A stretch of 9,878 nt of DNA from Lachnospiraceae bacterium UBA938 (GTDB lineage: Bacteria; Bacillota; Clostridia; Lachnospirales; Lachnospiraceae), in NCBI GenBank assembly GCA_002293475.1, contig DBDG01000072.1:1-9878 (forward strand), in the 5' to 3' direction. The notes beneath the pieces are model-generated. The model searched no databases, was not told the DNA's origin, and was given only the letters and a program-made list of their open reading frames with translations. Both the position numbers and the translations under genes were made by a program. Below, in pieces: positions 6,885-9,878 of the stretch; the first letter of the stretch is position 1; every line of letters starts with the position of its first letter.

Positions 6885-6969
6885 AATAAACACGATAGTA
6901 TTTGAACAGCCGTATATAAATAATTGTACCACCGTGATATCGAGCGAATATAAATAGAGGGAGGCACAT

Positions 6970-8049
6970 ATGACTCAACTTACTACACCCCCGAATACCA
7001 CACCACCGAATACCACACCACCGAATACCACATCCCCGGTCACCACACCCCTAATCACCGACCCGCCGATCGGAGAAGCCCAGATCGGCCGCATGATTGA
7101 GAAAATCAGAGCTTGCGAGGCGGAGATCAGCAAGGCCATCATCGGCCAGCAAGACGTAATCAGGCAGGTCCTTCTGGCCATTCTGTCAGACGGCAATGTC
7201 CTGTTAGAGGGCGTCCCCGGCCTCGGCAAAACAGAATTGGTCAAAACCGTATCCCACGTGCTTGACCTCTCCTTCTCCCGGATCCAGTTCACCCCCGACC
7301 TGATGCCTGCCGACGTGACCGGAACCAATCTTATTGTCAGGGAAGAAGGCACCAATCGCTTCCGTTTTCAGCAAGGCCCCATATTTGCCAATATCGTCCT
7401 AGCTGACGAAATCAACCGTGCCACCCCCAAGACGCAGGCGGCACTGTTGGAGGCGATGCAGGAAAAAACAGTCACCGTCGCCAAAGAGACCTATGCCTTG
7501 CCGCTTCCTTTTATGGTGCTGGCAACGCAGAACCCGATAGAAAACGAAGGCACTTATCCGCTTCCCGAGGCACAGCTTGACCGTTTTCTTCTGAAAATTA
7601 ACGTCGGATTTCCGACGCAGTCCGAACTAAAAGTGATCATGGATATTACGGTGACCAACCGCCGGCCGCAGGTAAGTGCCGTCCTGACGGGCCCGGAGAT
7701 CATCCAGGTCAGGCAGGTGCTCAATGACATGCCGGTTGCCGATGCCGTCATGGACTATATGCTGTCTTTGGTAGTGGCCACCCATCCGGAGCTTCCTGAG
7801 GCGCCGGAAGTCACCAGACAGTACATTGCCAACGGAGCCAGCCCCCGGGCTGCCCAGGCGATGCTCAAAACGGCGAAGGCTAGGGCATTTATGTCGGGCC
7901 GTTACAACGTGGCGTTCGATGACATCCGCAGCGTGGCCTATCCCGCCCTGCGTCACCGCCTGATCACCAATTTTGAAGCAATATCGGACGGCGTCACGCC
8001 GGACATGCTGATCAGTGAAATCATCAAGCACCGGGACGGAATGATATAA
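6970..8049 (+). CDS. MoxR-family AAA+ ATPase
   Basis: A 359-aa AAA+ ATPase, chaperone-like, cytoplasmic. AGGGAGG at 6958-6964 lies 5 nt before the ATG. Motifs are Walker A GVPGLGKT (residues 81-88), Walker B IVLADE (142-147), sensor 1 ATQNP with N188, and the EAQLDRF motif (200-206) whose arginine is a candidate arginine finger. The region DLMPADVTGTNL (110-121) and GPIFANIVLADEINRA are hallmark MoxR sequences. The C-terminal lid includes NGASPRAAQAM. Residues 1-36 form a low-complexity Thr/Pro/Asn extension built from a 5-residue repeat, which MoxR proteins normally lack. The next in-frame ATG (7093, residue 42) has no ribosome-binding site. The gene ends 1 nt before the DUF58 gene, its usual partner. 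MoxR proteins are thought to remodel or activate protein complexes together with VWA-domain proteins. Confidence 0.95.
   Translation: MTQLTTPPNTTPPNTTPPNTTSPVTTPLITDPPIGEAQIGRMIEKIRACEAEISKAIIGQQDVIRQVLLAILSDGNVLLEGVPGLGKTELVKTVSHVLDLSFSRIQFTPDLMPADVTGTNLIVREEGTNRFRFQQGPIFANIVLADEINRATPKTQAALLEAMQEKTVTVAKETYALPLPFMVLATQNPIENEGTYPLPEAQLDRFLLKINVGFPTQSELKVIMDITVTNRRPQVSAVLTGPEIIQVRQVLNDMPVADAVMDYMLSLVVATHPELPEAPEVTRQYIANGASPRAAQAMLKTAKARAFMSGRYNVAFDDIRSVAYPALRHRLITNFEAISDGVTPDMLISEIIKHRDGMI
6991..7050 (+). repeat. 15-bp tandem repeat coding for PNTTP
   Basis: Three near-identical 15-bp units, CCGAATACCACACCA, lie at 6991-7005, 7006-7020 and 7021-7035 (the last ends in TCC). A degenerate fourth unit at 7036-7050 encodes PVTTP. 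Because 15 is a multiple of three, copy-number changes keep the MoxR frame. Confidence 0.9.
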
Positions 8050-8050
8050 T

Positions 8051-8923
8051 ATGAGCGAAGAAAAGATATTCGACACCCAGTTCTTTAAGAAGCTAAATAC
8101 CTTGCGCTTTAGCATGAATATGCGACTTAGCCAAGGCAGTAACGGGATCCGTAAATCCAGCGCCAAAGGCAGCTCCGTGGAGTTCTCCGATTTCCGGGAG
8201 TATATGCCTGGCGACGATGTCCGCCGGATCGACTGGAATGCCTATGGGCGCATGGACAGGCTGTTCATCAAGGAATTTATGGAGGAAAAGGAAGCTGTTT
8301 TTCATATTTTCATTGATACCAGTAAGTCGATGGCTTTCGGGGAACAGCCCAAAGCGACGATGGCATTGCGGATCGCCGGGGCGTTTGCCTATATTATCTT
8401 AAACAATCTGGATCGCGTTTCGGTAAGCGCGGTGAAGGAAGATTCCCTGACGGTGGGGAAGGGAATGACCGGCCGAAAGGCCCTGCAGAAGATCCTGACT
8501 GAGCTGGAATCTTTTGAATTTGCCGGCAAGACTTCGTTAAGCCAGGCGATCCGCTCCCGGGATATCCACGGCAAGGGTGTTTCCGTCATCATCAGTGATT
8601 TCCTTGATCCGGCCGGTATCGGCGCGGGCATCCGTTATCTCAAGTACAAAAAGCAGGATATTATCCTGATCCATGTCATGGCTAAGGAAGAAATGGATAT
8701 CCGGATTGAAGGAACCGTCGATCTGCGCGACATGGAAACCGGCGAAAAGCTCCGGGTCACCATGTCCAATAACGCAATCCGCAATTATACCGGCCAGCTT
8801 AAGGCTTTCCGCCAGCATATGGAACAGATCAGCAAGAAATATCAGATGCGCTATCTGTTTGTCCGGTCTGACGAAGACCTGGAGAAGGTGCTGCTGGAAG
8901 GGATGAAAAAGGCTCATTTTTAA
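8051..8923 (+). CDS. DUF58 domain protein
   Basis: A 290-aa protein of the DUF58 family. The family signature YMPGDDVRRIDWNAYGRMDR is at residues 51-70. A VWA-like fold follows: FHIFIDTSKSM (84-94) supplies the DxSxS metal-binding motif (D89, S91, S93), and SVIISDFLDP near 177-186 supplies a later strand with an acidic residue. No membrane helix or signal peptide is present; many DUF58 proteins have two N-terminal helices, so this belongs to the short soluble form. GGGACGGA (8033-8040) lies 10 nt before the ATG, within the end of the MoxR gene, so translational coupling is likely. DUF58 and MoxR are nearly always neighbours, and DUF58 is presumed to be a partner of the ATPase. Its biochemical role is not established. 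Confidence 0.93.
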   Translation: MSEEKIFDTQFFKKLNTLRFSMNMRLSQGSNGIRKSSAKGSSVEFSDFREYMPGDDVRRIDWNAYGRMDRLFIKEFMEEKEAVFHIFIDTSKSMAFGEQPKATMALRIAGAFAYIILNNLDRVSVSAVKEDSLTVGKGMTGRKALQKILTELESFEFAGKTSLSQAIRSRDIHGKGVSVIISDFLDPAGIGAGIRYLKYKKQDIILIHVMAKEEMDIRIEGTVDLRDMETGEKLRVTMSNNAIRNYTGQLKAFRQHMEQISKKYQMRYLFVRSDEDLEKVLLEGMKKAHF

Positions 8924-8926
8924 TTC

Positions 8927-8978
8927 TTTGGAGGGCAAAAATTTTTTGGAGGGCAAAAATTTTTTTGGAGGGCAAAAA
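8927..8978 (+). repeat. Triplicated ribosome-binding site
   Basis: Three copies of TTTGGAGGGCAAAAA occur at 8927-8941, 8945-8959 and 8964-8978, joined by short T-runs and spaced 18 and 19 bp. Each holds a Shine-Dalgarno core GGAGGG (8930-8935, 8948-8953, 8967-8972). Only the third is correctly placed, 5 nt before ATG 8978. The copies differ only in the length of the T-run, so this is a recent tandem duplication. Confidence 0.93.
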
Positions 8979-9878
8979 TGATATTCGGAAGTTGGTGGCC
9001 GTTAGCCTTATTGGTCTGTGTTCCTGCGATTATATTACTGTATCTTTTGAAGCAGAAAGCCAAGGATGAAGACTTTTCATCGGTTTTCCTGTGGAAGGAG
9101 ATATATCAGAATCTGGAAGCAACTACCCCTTGGGAAAAGCTGAAACAGAATATATTGATGTACATTCAGATCCTTTGCGCCGTCCTGATCATAATCGGGC
9201 TGATGGCGCCCTTGCTCCGCAGCGGCGGCAGCGGGGGCGAAAATATCATCATGGTCTTAGATAACAGTGCCAGCATGCAGTATCATTATGAGGACGGCCG
9301 CAGCCGGCTGGCGGAACAGCTCGTCCGCGCCGGCGACTTTGCCGACCGGCTTAACGAAGGCAGCCGGGTGATCTTGCTGCTCACCGCTGCCGATGCCGAC
9401 ATCATCTACAATGGAACCGATAAGGCCGCCCTGAAAAGGGCTATTTCCCAGATTGGGCCGACCAATACGGCGGGTGACCTGAACAATGCCACCGACATGG
9501 CCGCCGCGCTGGCGCAGAACATGGAAAGCTGCCGGATCGTCTTGTTTACCGACACTGCCTTTGAAACCGCGCCGCTCGTCCAAAGCGTCGGCGAAGCGGC
9601 CATTACGGTGGTGGATCTTTATTCGGAAGGCGACAACCTGGCGCTTGACTATATCAGCTATGCTGCCGACGAGTCCCTGACAGTGCTGACCAAACTGACC
9701 AATTATACCGGCCAGGCAGTAAACAGCGACGTGAACCTGTACGCCGACGAGGTTTTGCTGGATATCCTCACGGTGACCCTGCCAGCCGGCGGCAGCGAAG
9801 TCGTATACTTTGAAGACCTGGCGCTGCCGGAACCGGGAGCCGGGAGTCAGCCGACCGCCGCTCCGGCTGGGGCGGAAG
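8978..9878 (+). CDS. BatA-like VWA-domain membrane protein (partial)
   Basis: The frame stays open from ATG 8978 to the window edge (300 codons), so the 3' end is missing. The N-terminus FGSWWPLALLV...ILLYLLKQKAKDEDFSSVFLWKE matches the BatA N-terminal domain. Membrane helices are at about 7-24 and 60-80. A VWA domain follows: VLDNSASM (93-100) gives the DxSxS metal-ion site (D95, S97, S99). GPTNTAGDL then supplies the usual MIDAS Thr, and IVLFTDT supplies the later Asp. Topology places the VWA domain between the second helix and the end seen here, presumably outside the membrane. After about residue 225 comes a CARDB/Ig-like stretch (LDYISYAADESLTVLTKLTN), then a Pro/Ala/Gly-rich segment at the edge. 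With MoxR and DUF58 it completes the usual three-gene module; the VWA domain probably binds the client or partner protein. Confidence 0.9.
   Translation, partial: MIFGSWWPLALLVCVPAIILLYLLKQKAKDEDFSSVFLWKEIYQNLEATTPWEKLKQNILMYIQILCAVLIIIGLMAPLLRSGGSGGENIIMVLDNSASMQYHYEDGRSRLAEQLVRAGDFADRLNEGSRVILLLTAADADIIYNGTDKAALKRAISQIGPTNTAGDLNNATDMAAALAQNMESCRIVLFTDTAFETAPLVQSVGEAAITVVDLYSEGDNLALDYISYAADESLTVLTKLTNYTGQAVNSDVNLYADEVLLDILTVTLPAGGSEVVYFEDLALPEPGAGSQPTAAPAGAE

Noticed and set aside
6711..6967. Two minus-strand ORFs over the 11-bp repeat array
   Set aside because: Their repetitive peptide content (MCLECV, LECVWNV) comes from the DNA repeats. They have no family similarity that I recognise.
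7627..8166. A 179-codon minus-strand open frame across the MoxR/DUF58 junction
   Set aside because: Both overlapped genes carry clear family motifs, so this frame is a by-product of their codon use.

Overview
This window looks like chromosomal DNA of a Bacillota (Firmicutes) bacterium of roughly balanced GC, probably a Clostridia- or Negativicutes-like anaerobe. The evidence is strong purine-rich Shine-Dalgarno sites before nearly every gene, sigma-A-like promoters with extended -10 elements, and the gene families present. The genus assignment is a guess. All convincing genes lie on the + strand.

Layout: (1) 1-333 holds a decayed insertion-sequence transposase, with only pieces of its C-terminal half left. 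(2) 443-6411 is a likely operon. It encodes an 813-aa membrane-anchored protein with large extracytoplasmic parts, an ABC-2-type ATPase, its permease, and a 508-aa membrane/coiled-coil protein resembling DUF4175. A promoter (344-373) lies just after the transposase remnant. Between the permease and the coiled-coil gene is a short relic that repeats the permease C-terminus. (3) 6412-6969 is a 558-bp AT-richer intergenic region. It carries a candidate promoter, a run of possible RNA hairpins and an intrinsic terminator (together a possible small RNA of about 250 nt), then a second promoter and an array of seven 11-bp direct repeats. (4) 6970 to the window end is a second operon: a MoxR-type AAA+ ATPase with an unusual Thr/Pro repeat at its N-terminus, a DUF58 protein, and a BatA-like von Willebrand A (VWA) membrane protein that runs off the edge. 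A tandemly triplicated ribosome-binding site precedes the last gene.

How the genes may work together: MoxR ATPases with DUF58 and VWA proteins form a widespread chaperone-like module thought to act on envelope or secreted proteins and metal-dependent complexes. The upstream ABC exporter with a large extracytoplasmic partner resembles the GldA/GldF type, where an ABC pair works with an auxiliary protein. Their co-location suggests one envelope-associated machine. This is inference; no substrate can be read from the sequence.

The most notable signals are the 11-bp repeat array, the promoter-to-terminator RNA candidate, the triplicated ribosome-binding site, the permease-tail relic and the MoxR N-terminal repeat.
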